Origin: Ottelia alismoides
Taxonomy: Eukaryota; Streptophyta; Magnoliopsida; Alismatales; Hydrocharitaceae
DNA: 64,000 nt
Direction of reading: 5' to 3'
NCBI GenBank assembly: GCA_037367405.1
Contig: JAZKJV010008261.1
Coordinates: 372,001 to 436,000, forward strand
Below the pieces are notes generated by a model. It saw only the letters and a program-made list of their open reading frames with translations, was not told the origin of the DNA and did no database searches. Positions 45,182-56,558 of the stretch are shown here, piece after piece. Positions within the stretch are counted from its first letter, which is position 1, and each line of letters starts with the position of its first letter. The position numbers and the translations under genes are program-made.

Positions 45182-46277
45182 CCCGCTGGGTTATTTACGG
45201 AAGACCCCCTGGATTTCCACTGATTCACGCAGCAGCCCAGCCATTTCAAGGGCACGTGCGCAACACGTGCCCCTTGGATATTTTGCAGTAGAGCCCCCCA
45301 GATTCTCGGTATTTACACAACCCCCCAGTTGCATTTTCTATTTATTTATTTATATTATATTTGCATTTGTACCCCTGTGTTCCCCCTTAGTTTTGAACCT
45401 TCTCTCTACATTATTTTATTAATCCAAAAAATAGCATGATGTTGGTTAATTAATTCTCTACGCTTTGACTTGTTGTGGGTATTTTTGTGACGGACGGTTA
45501 ATTAATAAATAATTATTTTGCAGAGATTTGCATATTTTACCCATTTCTTGCTCTGAAATTCATAATTGATTAACCGTTGCTCTAAAAATTCCGAAAAATC
45601 ACATACTGTAGAGTTAATTATTCTTAATATTGTGCCCAAAAAGATTTGCATTTGCATGCATATTTTATCCTGTAAAAATCATTTTGCATCTTTTAGTATT
45701 TAATTTTTAATAGGTATTAAACCCCACATTTTCGAGGTTTAGGATTTTTCTGAGATCCGTCACCTAGTGATAGGTCTCAGATAATTTTGATCCTTGAAAA
45801 TAAGTAGGTTTGCTATTTATTAAAATTAAATATTAAAAATCATTTTGTTTGCATTTAAAAATCCATAAAAAATTCAAATTGCATCCAAAAATTCCAAAAA
45901 AAAATATTGTGCACTCATTTCATCGTCATTTACATTGTGGCCAAGTTTCGTATTTTTCAGACATTGTTTGAACGTAATTTACATTTTAGTCCCTAAAATA
46001 AGGCCAAATTTGCATTTTGCATCCTTTATTGCATTTAAAATTCCAAAAAAAGACCGCCTCGAAAACCGAACACGAGCTTTGATAGACTTAATTCTAGGTT
46101 GTTCCTTTCCTCCTTGTGATCGACCTTGGCACTTGCCTAAGTAAAATAAACATAAAACCACGAGATTAAAAATTGAATAATTTATTTGTGGTATTTTCTT
46201 GATCGTTTCCGATTGCCGCCTACAACGCACAACCCGATAAAAACACATTCTTAAAATCGACATTTTCGGAATCGTCA
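45133..46277 (+). repeat. LTR3 fragment of Ath1 (last 1,145 bp of an LTR)
   Basis: It matches LTR1 from 28209 to its end, GGAATCGTCA, including two of the CACGTG pairs (the second with one change, CGCAACACGTG). It is joined to unit B protease codons and bordered on the right by target duplication TTGCT. U3, the TATA-like site and most of the GC core are deleted. Confidence 0.92.
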
Positions 46278-48909
46278 TTGCTGTGGATGATTTTAGTCGT
46301 TTGTCTTGGGTCTTTCTGTTAAAGAATAAATCTGAAGCGGGCATCACTATTATGAATTTTATTAAAGATGTGTAGAATGTGTTTTCTGTTTCTATCAAGA
46401 TTGTGAGAACTAATAATGCCCTTGAATTCTGTACTGGAATATTATCTCAATTTCTTTCATCCCATGGCATTCTTCATCAAACGTCTTGTGCCTACACATC
46501 CCAACAGAATGGTGTCTTGAAAAGAAAACACCGCCACCTTCTTGATGTCACTCGTATGCTTCTTATCAAGAGTTGTGCTCCGCACTCGTTATGGGGCGAT
46601 GCGGTTCTTACTGCATGTTATCTCATTAACCGCATTCCCTCGTCTGTGTTGGGGGAGAAGATACCTTTCTCCCTCGTTTTTCCTAACATGGAGTTATTCT
46701 CTCTAACTCCTTGTATCTTTGGGTCCGTGGCATTCGTTCACCAGTTGTCTCCAAGGGTTGACAAGCTCTTTCCTAGGGCTGTTAAATGTGTTTTTATCGG
46801 GTATTTCAGGACTCAAAAGGGGTATCGTTGCTATGATTCGTTACGTCGAAGATATTACGTCAGTGCAGATGTCACGTTTTTTGAGCCAGTCATGTTTTTC
46901 TCTCCTACATGTGACAGGTTGGTGCCATCACATATAAATGATGAAATCTATATTCCTTCTCCACCCTTGTATGCACCACAGCAAGCTCCTACATCTCCAC
47001 CACCGTCATCCCCATCACCACCACCATCTCCACCACCGCCACCACCTCTACCACCTTCCATATCTTTGATTCCTCCTCTACCACGCCACTACAGTCGACG
47101 GCCAACCCCTGCTCATGATCGTGGTCAATCATCAAACATTCTACAGGTTTGTTCTGATAACATTATTTCTAATGATGGGACTGACGGCATTTCTCAGCAG
47201 GAGCAGGCAGGGGATGACACGGATGTTGGTACAGCTGATGCAGATCTTGATTTGTCGATTACACTGGTAAAGCAGAAGAGGTCACGCGTTTCATATCCGA
47301 TTGCTTCTCATGTTACCTTTGAGCGTCTGGCAGGAGATTTCAGGAGATTTGTAGTTGCTTTATCCGCTGTGAATATTTCAAGGACTCACCAGGAAGCATT
47401 AGCTGATAGTAGATGACGTCTGGCATGGAGGAAGAGATGGCCGCCCTTCAGTCGAGAGGTACTTGGAGTCTTGTTCCAGCTCCTACTGGGGCATCTATTG
47501 TGAGTTGCAAGTGGGTGTTTACGGTGAAGCATAATGCCGATGGCAGTATTGATATGTACAAGGCTCGACTGGTTGCTCGAGGCTTTATTCAGACGTATGG
47601 GGTAGATTATCTTGACATGTTTTCTCCCGTTGCTCGTCATTCTACCTTTCGGATTCTTTTATTTGTTGCTATGATTCGATATTGGCCCATGTTTCAATTA
47701 GATGTCAAAAATGCATTTTTATATGATGATCTTCAGGAAGAAGTTTACATGCAGCAGCCACCTGGGTTTACTGCTGAGGAGGAATGTGTACAGGTATGCA
47801 GGCTTCATAAGGCAATCTATGACCTAAAGCAGAGCCCAAGAGCTTGGTTCCAGAAGCTCTCAGATTTGTTTGAGACACAAGGGTTCAAAAGGTCAAATAC
47901 AGATCATTCTCTCTTTATACAGAGGACGTCCAGAGGTATGACTTTCATTATGGTGTATGTTGACGACATACTCATTACAGGAGATGATATGCAGGGAATA
48001 AAAATAGCAAAAGAATTCTTGGGCCATGAATTTGTTACCAAAGATCTAGGAATACTTAGATATTTCCTTGGATTGGAGTTTGCTAGAAATGAACAAGGAC
48101 TCGTGATGACTCAGAGGAAATATGTCACTGACTTGCTAAGTGACACAGGTATGCTTGGATGTAGACATGCTTCTACACCCATGGATCCAAGCATGAAGAT
48201 GCATGATGACGACACTGAGGAGGTTGACAAAAGATGGTACAAAGAACTGGTAGGGAGGTTTCTTTATGTTACTATTACCAGAGCAGATATTATATTTGCA
48301 GTAAACAAAGTGAACCAGTTTATGGAGCAACCTCGCCACGTACACATGGACGCCATACATATGATACTAAGGTATCTTAAGTCATCTCCAGGTGCAGGAT
48401 TGATGTTTAGAAAGAATGTCACTTTTACTATCTCAGCATGTGCACATGCAGACTATATAGGGTGCCCGAAGAATAGGAAGTCTACGTCAGGCTTTGCTAT
48501 ATTCGTTGGGGAGTCACTTGTCTCATGGAAGAGCAAGAAGCAAATAGTAGTTGCGAGATCTAGTGCTGAATCGGAGTATAGAGCTATGGCCCAAGCATGT
48601 GCAGAAGTGATGTGGGTTCGCGCAGTTCTGACAGATCTACATATAGTTGTTCCTCTTCCCATGTTACTAAAATGTGACAAGCAGGCTGCATTATTCATTG
48701 CAAACAACCCTGCATTTCACGAGAGGACAAAGCACATTGAGGTGGATTGCCATTATATCCGTGATATGATCTAGAAAGGTTTCATTTCTACAATCCATGT
48801 CAGCTCAGGAGACCAAACGACAGACATTCTTACCAAAGCTTTACTTCGGGGTTCCTTCCAGAAGTGCTTATCCAAGATGAGCATGATAGATATCTATGCT
48901 CCATCTTGA
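46278..48909 (+). pseudogene. Cop6 integrase, linker, RT and RNase H
   Basis: It continues the frame broken by Ath1: AVDDFSRLSWVFLLKNKSEA, a TAG at 46373, RTNNALEF, QQNGVLKRK (the usual catalytic E codon is now K), LGEKIPFSLVFP. The proline-rich linker is at about 46,960-47,075 (SPPPSSPSPPPSPPPPPP). Near 47414 one TGG has become TGA and a base is lost just after. RT follows in the next frame (WVFTVKHNADGSIDMYKAR, QLDVKNAFLYDDL, YVDDILITGDD). RNase H runs to a TAG at 48772 and then to the final stop at 48907-48909. Between 47413 and 48774 there are 453 open codons. Confidence 0.9.
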
Positions 48910-48916
48910 GGGGGAG

Positions 48917-49059
48917 TGTAGAAGTTTAGTTTATGTTTCTGTATCTTTTATTTATTGTTCTTTTCGTTTGTCTACCATATGTAATTTGCCCATAGACCTC
49001 TTCCTATATAAGAGAGTCTAGGGCTCAAAGAATAAACATACTGCTTATTTTTCCCAACA
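48917..49059 (+). repeat. 3' LTR of Cop6
   Basis: TGTAGAAGTTTAG...TTCCCAACA, 143 bp, preceded by a purine tract. TATATAAG lies near 49005. It pairs with 23950-24092. Confidence 0.92.
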
Positions 49060-50289
49060 ATATATGTTGTAATTAGATTTCTAGCCTCAAATTTATTCTT
49101 CATCAAAAAGATCCATGACAGACGAGAAAAATCATCATCAACAACTGAATAAAACCTGTGTCCCTGGTAATCTGGTACACGAATTGGACCTCAAATGCCC
49201 ATATGAAATAACTCAAAAGGGGAGCTACTGCTCCACTCTGACGACTGGGAAAATAGACTGATGATGCTTTTCCAATTGACACTCCTCATATTTGAAGGAG
49301 GAGCGAGGTAAGATTTGATGGAGAACTTGATGCAACTTCTGTAAGGTAAGGTGATCAAAGCGCATGTGCCATATGAAAGGGGAGACAGGTCCTGTGAATG
49401 AGAGGATAAACTAGCATATGAAGTTTGGACCCATTGATAGAGGCCACCCTGCTCACGGCCATATTCAATCACCCTACCCCAAAGAATGTCCTGAAATGTA
49501 AGAGATGGTGGGTCAAAAATAGTTCTACAATGCAAATCTTTCGTAATCTGACTAGTAGATAATAAATTCATAGAAAAATCAGATGCATCGAAGACGTCAA
49601 ACTAATCTCCCCATGCCCTATGATCGTGGAGTGAGTCCCATCGGCTATGACAACCGTTTTTCCTAGAGAAACTTATCTGTAAGCTGTAAGCTGATCTCTG
49701 TCTCCACACAAGTGATGTGTTATTCTAGAGTCCATAATCCATTATGTAATATCAAGTCCATGACAAGATGTAAAAACATGAATGCTACCTACTGTACTGG
49801 CACCTACAGAAGCAACAATATCTGAGCTGCTCCCTGGAACAAGTAAGGAAGCACTGGGACTAGTAGGAGGCATAATGTCTATCAATCGAGAAACTAGGTC
49901 ATCATATCTCTGATCCGAAGAAGTTGCAGGAGAGTCAACCTGTTCTGTTACACGAGTTGATGTCGGGAACCCATGCTTGGAGTAGCATGTATCCTCTGTG
50001 TGACCAGGGTGATGACAATAAGTGCAGGGCTGGCGAACATCATTGGCGATTGAGTGAGAGTGCCAGACAACCATACACGAGCATAGGCATCGCCAAGCCT
50101 CCCATGAGACATTCACCCGAGTCTTATCAGTCGGTTCCTCCTCGTTAAGAATGCGCTTCTTACCTGTAGACTGCATTAGGCTCATGAACTATATGGTCCA
50201 AAGTTCATAATTTGTCCCGTCCATCTTGAATATCAGCGCTGGACCTTGAAAAAAGCAGTGGACGGGATCTGAACTTTACTTTCTGACAT
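49060..50289 (-). pseudogene. Cop5 gag, protease and first part of integrase
   Basis: Gag starts at 50289 on the minus strand (MSESKVQIPS, KMDGTNYELW). A large internal deletion joins the SIANDV segment directly to the zinc knuckle (CTYCHHPGHTEDTC), so about 190 residues of gag are gone. Protease near 49,735 reads WIMDSRITHHLCGD, with the catalytic glycine lost. GAG-pre-integrase and integrase follow (LLSTSQITKDLHCR, FQDILWGRVI, FELFHMGI, DDFSRLSWIFLMKNK) to the Cop6 3' LTR. Stops are frequent. Confidence 0.85.
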
Positions 50290-50679
50290 GTTGTCGGATC
50301 AAGAAACTGGGGCTTGTAAACCACAAAAGTTCATCTAAATAGACATGGAGAGAAGTGATTGCATATAAAGACTAAGTACATCCCTTCCCGTCATCGTGTA
50401 ATTTGTCTTAAACAAGAAACCGATGATATTCAGATCTGAAATCACCCAAAAAACTTCAAAAATATTCAGATCACCCCTTTGAAGCCATAGGGAGCGACAG
50501 GAGGCACCCTAGGATGTGGTGGTGACACTGAAGGCAACGACTGCTGGAGACAACAACATGGGTCATAGGTGGCCGCAGCTGGTGGCCAACGGTAGAGGAA
50601 GCACATCGAGAGAGAGAGAGAGAGGAGGGGGGATTAGGGTTTGGAAGGTGAGGTACTAGGGCTTCGGTCTATGACCGCC

Positions 50680-50691
50680 GCTCTGATACCA
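50680..50691 (-). other. Primer-binding site of Cop5
   Basis: Minus-strand TGGTATCAGAGC, a perfect initiator-Met primer site, next to the 5' LTR. The leader between here and gag (50290-50679) is GC-rich and includes a GAGAGA tract near 50610; I see no gene in it. Confidence 0.9.
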
Positions 50692-50834
50692 TGTTGGGAA
50701 AATAATGAGAATAGTGTACTCCTTTGAATACTATGCTCTCTTATATAGAGGAGAGACCTATGCGTAAATTACGTAAGATAGACATAAGAAAAGAAAATAA
50801 AGAAATAACATACAAACATAAATATATCTCTACA
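50692..50834 (-). repeat. 5' LTR of Cop5 (143 bp)
   Basis: Plus-strand TGTTGGGAAAATAATGAG...ATATCTCTACA, the same length and layout as 15081-15223. Followed by the target duplication GATGT. Confidence 0.9.
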
Positions 50835-50839
50835 GATGT

Positions 50840-51135
50840 CAATCATTCTCAATTTGGAACATCTCTAAAATAACCCGCTGGCTAGAGTCTTGGTAAAAAC
50901 ATTTATTGTCTGTTCCCCTGAGCTAGCATAGGAAGTAGTGATAAAACCCTTCTGAATCATGCCACAAGTATAGTGACATTCTACCTCAATGTGCTTGGTC
51001 CTCTTAGGGAAAGCATGGTTGTTTGCAATGAAAAGTGCAGCCTGGTTTTCACATGGTAGATGCATGAGAAGAGACACATCGATAGCTAGGTCAGTCAAAA
51101 CGGATTTGTTCCACATTATCTCAGTGCTTCTCTAC
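50840..51135 (-). pseudogene. Cop4 RNase H fragment
   Basis: Minus-strand coding for MWNKSVLTDLAIDV, CENQAALFIANNHAF, RTKHIEVECHYTCGMIQKGF and SKLRMIDI, the C-terminal part of a Copia RNase H. It continues into the codons left of Cop5 at 15054-15080. At 51135 it is cut by the Chr1 LTR within the motif before MMW. A stop interrupts it near 50865. Confidence 0.85.
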
Positions 51136-54100
51136 TGTGAGCCCCTTAGGATCCGGGTACCCGTGTACACTACTTTCGCAACATTTTATTCACATGAGAT
51201 CGCATAAGTCATAGAAAAACAGGGAAATTTTTCGCGTGGCTAATTTTCCATATGACATTCGCATCCACATACATAACCACAAGTTAATAGAGACAATTGG
51301 TACCAAAATCTCATTTCATTAATTTCCATATAATTTTACAACATGTACAATGTCTGCTAGTACATACAATATCCCAAAAAGATATGACTGAACAGAAGAG
51401 AAGTTTTTTACATTATCAACGGATCAAAAACTGAACAAAATAATCCATACCGTCTGGTGTATACCCTGTCTCCTGGAAACATGAAGAGCTACTGGACAGC
51501 AGGCTGTTTGCCTGCCAAACATGTTTAGGAAAGAAACGGAGTCACAAACGTGAATACAAATTCGTAGTTTAAAAATAATTGACAAGTACTTTATTATGTG
51601 CAAAAGAGAGCAAGTAGAAAGGTGGAACAAGTAAAATTTACATCTATTTGCGTAAGTAAAAAGGTATTCAATGTTTTTTGTATTCCCCATAAGCGCCCAT
51701 TATTCTAACACTTTTCATATATCACATATTTATTTTGTAATTAAATATTCATATTTGTATAAGTATATGTGTGCATATATATATGTATCTATATTATCAT
51801 ATAGACTAGATATTACCACTGTAGATTTTGACGATGTATAAGATGAATTTAGATTGACTTAAATCTCGAATCTAATGGATAATCATTTTCTATCAACATA
51901 ACTTTTGATTGTGACTCTCCAATTTCAACTTCAACTGTCTCAGGTGCGACCTTAGGTGACTTAGATCTAGATATGGATGATCTGGATGTAGAATCGCCAA
52001 GTCTGTTGGCGAAAGTAAAACTCAAGCTGTGAAGAAGCCTACAAATAGCTCTTCCATCTCGCCCTCTAATTGGAAGTGCGGTCCAATAGAGGGATAGGTC
52101 TACTCCCAAACTATGCCACTGAGACGGGTGAGAGACTTTCCGGAACAGTCGCTCTAGAAAACGACCCGACTAGTACGGGCAACCGAGCTCGTACGTAAAA
52201 CTGAAACACCGAGGATCCCCTACCTGGGTATCCTAGGGTCAGCGGAATGGTCTAAAGTCGGGATCCCAATGAGGCGTAGAAACACTGCGAGCTCGCGTAA
52301 AAACCGAAAAGGGACTGGGATCCTAGACCCGCGCACTTGGCGGTCGCTGCCCTAACCGGGCTTCCTATCTTCCGCCCAGTTGAGGGTCACCGCACCCTCG
52401 CACATTCAGGTGGTAAGGTCACCATGACCGACATTATTCATTATTAGAGAAGTGATTCCAAATTTTCCACCTACTTGATTATTCATTTCTTCTTCAGTAA
52501 TTTCTTTGATTGACTGCATTGATCTAGATTTTTTTATCTTATTGATAGTGGTCAATAGATAGTAAAGAGCGTGGAAGATGATTATGTGTGTTACATATTT
52601 TGGAAAGAATGTGCTAACTGTATGCCATGCTCTATTTGAGGAAATACTGTCATTTCTTGATGTAGCTTTCTATAGTCATAATGTTTTATTTATATACTTG
52701 CTAGATCAAGAAAATCTTTTAGTGTCAAACATGTATCTTGAATGCCAGAGGCACGACAAAAGTCATATGCCATAATTAAAAATTTACTTGAAGATGCACA
52801 TTTGTTGCAAAATAGGAAAATTTATTTGCTCAAACGTATAGGATTGAAATATTATAATTCAATTACAGACAACCTTCGCATTTTACTTATAGAATAAATT
52901 AACATTGATTACAACAACATCTCTTATTCAATTTAAGAGGGGGTAGGATTATATAGAAAATCAGAAATTTATTTAAAGAGATCCCTGAAAAACTATACGA
53001 GATGTTTTTATCTAAAACATGAAAGATATGCATTATCAGAGTTGGATAAAATGTAAGAGTCAAATCTAGTATGTGAAGGAATTCCCAACGTTGGAGTGGA
53101 AAATGATCATATGGTAAAGACAATGGAATTGCAAGTTGTGTTTATTAGGAATCAAATGATAATGATATTGATCAAGGCAAATTTAGCGAGAATCTCACTA
53201 TATCCTATCAAAATAATTTCATGAATTATACTTTAAAGAAACTTGCATGGATCTGTTGGACATATACAAATGTGTTAACTCCCATTAAAATGTTACTTAG
53301 TGATGATGACTGGTTGATGTAAAAAAAATCATTAATCAATTGGGAATTCTGATGGATGAGAAATCCTCATACACTAACAAAATCCTATGGACTGATATGG
53401 TACCAAAAGAACATCATCTTTGGTTACTACAAGAACATTTCTATCCACTTCATATATGGACCTATGTAGATTATTAACAATAGAAACACTTCATAGTATT
53501 TAGTAGGCAATGAAAATAAGTGGTTTCATCTCTTTTATTATGATAGTCAAGATAGAAGCAGGGAAGACACAAAACACATTAAATGACTAATACCAAGATA
53601 TTTAGAAGGAAATTTTTTGTCTGATATCTGTAATCATAAATAAAAAGCTAAAGATATTTATCATGCAAATGAAAATATTATCCAGCCTAATTTCCACCGT
53701 TTTCCAATAACCATTAACGAGAAACAATTACAACCCATTAATGTGAAACAAAAAACTATAGGTCAAACAAATTATTTGGAAAGAGAAGGTTTTGTCTCTC
53801 TCTCTCTCTCTTTTGTCAATCTGAGTTTTTTTTTAAAAAAACTCCATCCAACATAACTTAAAATTCCAGAACTTTGACAGAAACATAAGAAAGCCAAGAT
53901 GAACACTATCATATGTTGTATTCTGGAAAATACTTCAAGGATATACAATTAACAAGTATGGCAGCAAGAAGAAAGGCTTGATTGTACCCCTTTTTTTAAG
54001 TGAAAATCACTTGCATGCAGCTTCTTCAGAGGGAAGTATTCCCTGTAGTTCTTCCTATAGGCTGACCTGCAACTGAAATTGTTGATTTCAGCTATTATTT

Positions 54101-54934
54101 GGACAAAAGCAGAGTGTGGAACAACAGCAGTGGTTGTTACCGTGGAGCAGCAACCAACAGTAGCAAGGCCCCCAGCAGCTCTTAGAGCTTGTGGGAATAG
54201 AACTGAGGGGCTTTGCTCCTTCCAGTAGAAAAGTTGAAGAATTTCAGGGGAAATTTAGGGGGAAGTTGTGAGTAAAAGAGGAAGAGAGGGTTTGCTATTT
54301 ATAAGAAGGGGAATGCTCTCGTTTCTTGCCAAATGGAAAGAAAAGGAAGTGCAAAAAGCCAAATGGGAAGGTTAAAATGGTTAAATGGCTGCACAACAGT
54401 CTGTTGTACAAATTATTATTTTTTTAAAAATAATATTATTATAACTTTTATTTATCTCTCACTTATTACATATATTAAAGATCTTATTTATACCTCGATT
54501 TTTGGATTTTAGCGCATAATAGCTCATTTTGACCGTCTCTTAATGACGATCAATATGAGTGTAATATTGATATACTTCCGGTCGGGTTTTGAATACCCGA
54601 AATTTTCGGATACGGTTTTTGTTTAAGGTTAACTTTTGTGATTTTAAAATATCAAATGACCTCCGATTAACGAACGGTCGATTCCTTAGTCTTATTTCGT
54701 CGAATCGGATCTAATGACGGTCTCGGTTTGTTTCGCGGTTTCTGAATTTGCATTGCGGCTTTTTCACGGCGCGTATTACGATGCGATCAATTTTTGGTCG
54801 ATTTCGCCCGAACGACTTTTGATTCATGATCAATTGATCGTTTTAGGTTGGTTGGCATTGACCAACAACTTTATTGGGTTAATCAGACCTTATTCGGGTC
54901 GAGTTCGGGTTTAAAGCGGATCTCGGATGTTACA
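51136..54934 (-). repeat. 3' LTR of Chr1 (3.8 kb, with about 2 kb extra)
   Basis: Plus-strand TGTGAGCCCC...GGATGTTACA. The outer parts match solo LTR ChrS (1.9 kb): 51136 to about 51,650 against 8882 to about 9,390, and about 53,940-54934 against about 9,650-10791. The 2.3 kb between these blocks replaces only about 260 bp in ChrS, so something inserted into this LTR. I could not find clear ends for it. Confidence 0.8.
51660..53940. other. Unassigned insertion in the Chr1 LTR with a GC-rich island
   Basis: AT-rich sequence encloses a sharply different GC-rich block (about 52,040-52,430) with features like TAGTACGGGCAACCGAGCTC and GGCGGTCGCTGCCCTAACCG. It resembles organelle-type non-coding DNA in composition, but I cannot identify it. 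A 51-codon ORF (52742-52897, MPEARQKSYAIIKNLLEDAH and on) and a 65-codon ORF (52578-52775) overlap and match nothing I recognise. A TC repeat lies near 53,795. No transposon domain is seen. Confidence 0.4.
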
Positions 54935-55074
54935 ATTATAAAACCTCAAAGGGAGTCTCGTCCTTGAGACTCGAGTCAAGGTCCTTATGTGTCTTGTGTT
55001 TCATTTGGCCATAAAAACCTCAAAGGATTTTGAACCCATAAAAACCTTAAAGAGAAAACAAGCCATATATTTAA

Positions 55075-56229
55075 TTACAAAAGCTTGTTTTGCTTATTAC
55101 CTCGGAAAAGTTGCGGGTATCGTGCCCGCATGTCGTCTTCGGTTTCCCATGTCGCCTCTTCGACTCCGTGACGGTGCCATAAAACCTTGACCAATGAAAT
55201 CTCTTTGCTGCGAAGCTTCTGCACAGCATGGTCAAGTATCTGTACTGGCTTCTCCTCATAAGTCAGATCCGGCTCTACATCGAGATTCTCGTAACTGATA
55301 ATGTGTCGAGGATCATGCACATACTTCCTCAAGTTAGATACTAAAGACATCGTGAATAGCAGAAAGATGTGGAGGAAGAGCTACTCGGTAAGCAACCTTC
55401 CCCACTCTAGCCAGAATCTCAAAAGGTCCAACATATCGCGGTGCCAACATGCCACGAATACCGAATCTCTGCACTCCCTTCATGGGAGATACACGGAGAA
55501 ATACCCAATCTCCCACCTATAATTTTACAGGAATATCATTTAATATGAAATTAAGTTGAATATGTATTAGTCATATTTGAGTGAATGAAAAGAAAAGAAT
55601 TGGATTACCTGGAACTCCAAGTTTCTTCTCTGACGGTCTGCATAGCTCTTCTGGTGGCTCTGTGCCGTCAGAAGCCTCCGTCTCTCAAGATCAACAGCTC
55701 TCGCAGTCTCCTCCAAGAGATCTACGGAATATAAAGCAAGATCACCTACTTCACGCCAACTGAGAGGTGTGAGGCATCTCCGCCCGTATAGGGCTTCGAA
55801 TGGTGCCATGCCAATAATGGAGTCATAGCTGTTGTTGTACGTGAACTCTACTAACGGCAGATGGTCCTTCCAGGACCCTTTCCGCTCCAAAGTGCAAGCG
55901 CGAAGCAAATCCTCGAGAGTCTGAATGGTGTGCTCACTCTGCCCATCTGTCTGCGGATGATATGCAGAACTCATCCTCAGCTCTGTCTGTAGTGCTGACA
56001 TGAACTGGTGCCAATAATGCGACGTAAATCTCGAATCCCTGTCAGACACCACCTCTCGTGGTATACCATGTGGCCTGATGATGTTCTGTACATAGAGCTT
56101 GGCCAATCTGGATGGAGTGTAAGTCGTGTTGACAGGTATGAAATGGGCTGACTTGGTCAATCTATCAACAACGACCCAAATGGAATCATGGCTACCTGGT
56201 GTCTTTGGCAGACTTGTGACAAAATCCAT
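55075..56229 (-). pseudogene. Chr1 integrase and chromodomain
   Basis: Integrase core on the minus strand: MDFVTSLPKTPGSHDSIWVV, DRLTKSAHFIPV, VVSDRDSRFTSHYW, SSAYHPQTDGQSEHTIQTLE (the DDE residues are present), VEFTYNNSYDSIIGMAPFEA and YADRQRRNLEFQ. It then continues VGDWVFLRVSPMKGVQRFG and MLAPRYVGPFEIL beyond a 92-bp gap that looks like an intron. A 2-base loss near 55,335-55,345 shifts the frame. The end is a chromodomain (EKPVQILDHAVQKLRSKEIS, LVKVLWHRHGVEEATWE) with stop next to 55075. The chromodomain is thought to steer integration to heterochromatin. Upstream (56230-56400) the zinc-finger end is present with one TGA near 56,278. Confidence 0.9.
55517..55608 (-). other. Candidate 92-bp intron in Chr1 integrase
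   Basis: On the minus strand, coding TTC CAG is followed by GTAATCC. 92 bases later TAAAATTATAG precedes GTG GGA GAT TGG. Removing it rejoins the protein in phase 0 as LEFQ-VGDWVFL, the expected family sequence. The segment is very AT-rich with stops in all frames. An AT-rich insertion that happens to sit exactly at GT/AG in phase is the alternative. Confidence 0.7.
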
Positions 56230-56400
56230 AGAAATGCTCTCCCATTTCCACTCGGGAATGGGGAGAGATTGCAGTAATCATGGTGGTCTCCTATGCTCAG
56301 CCTTGACCATTTGACAGGTCATGCATCTGCTGACATGTTGCGCCACATCGCGCTTCATCCCATCCCACCAGAAATGTCGACGCATATCACGGTACATCTT

Positions 56401-56546
56401 TGTTAACGCATATAGTAGTTTATGTGTGTCTCTCTGCTATTTTATTTTTCAGTTGTATGCTTTATGTAATTTACCCATAGGCTACTCTCCTATATAAGAC
56501 AGCCTAGGGCTTATGGAATAAACAACTTGTTCGTTTTTTCCCAACA
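56401..56546 (+). repeat. 5' LTR of Cop7 (146 bp)
   Basis: TGTTAACGCATATAG...TTCCCAACA. TATA box TATATAAG lies at 56491-56498. Confidence 0.95.
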
Positions 56547-56558
56547 TGGTATCAGAGC
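56547..56558 (+). other. Primer-binding site of Cop7
   Basis: TGGTATCAGAGC, a perfect initiator-Met primer site. The leader (56559-58155) is GC-rich, non-coding and split by hAT1. Confidence 0.95.

Larger units (their letters stand above)
26196..46277 (+). mobile_element. Ath1: Athila-type Gypsy tandem dimer with a partial second unit
   Basis: The order is LTR1 (26196-29352), unit A internal (29353-38305), LTR2 (38306-41463), unit B internal (41464 to about 45132), and LTR3 fragment (45133-46277). The whole 20,082 bp is flanked by one perfect 5-bp duplication TTGCT (26191-26195, 46278-46282) inside the Cop6 integrase codons. In unit B, protease codons jump directly into LTR sequence at a shared AGGA. 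This removes RT, RNase H, integrase, the 3' region, the purine tract and the first 2 kb of LTR3. The Athila assignment rests on the primer site, on the integrase segment AWGIDFMGPFPNSNGF, and on long LTRs. Confidence 0.93.
23950..49059 (+). mobile_element. Cop6: plus-strand Copia split by the Athila dimer Ath1
   Basis: LTRs of 143 bp lie at each end (23950-24092 and 48917-49059), with a primer site, leader, gag-pol remnant in two parts and a purine tract (GAGGGGGAG) before the 3' LTR. Removing Ath1 leaves about 5 kb. It lies within the integrase of Cop5. The 5-bp flanks (TGGCA and ATATA) do not match, and about 30 bp of Cop5 are missing at the site. The LTRs differ at about 7 of 143 positions by eye. 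Confidence 0.92.
15081..50834 (-). mobile_element. Cop5: minus-strand Copia carrying three nested insertions
   Basis: 143-bp LTRs lie at 15081-15223 and 50692-50834, and the whole is flanked by a perfect 5-bp duplication GATGT. Its own sequence is 15081-15812, 19407-20636, 23249-23949 and 49060-50834, about 4.4 kb in total, a normal Copia size. The coding order read on the minus strand is gag, PR, integrase / integrase, linker / RT / RNase H. The insertions are Cop6, NaLTR1 and AthS. By eye its LTRs differ at about 20 of 143 positions, the most diverged pair of the Copias measured here. Confidence 0.88.

Noticed and set aside
52040..52430. Confident call of mitochondrial or plastid insertion
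   Set aside because: Composition and texture suggest it, but I cannot name a gene or intron in it without a search, so it is kept only as an open finding.
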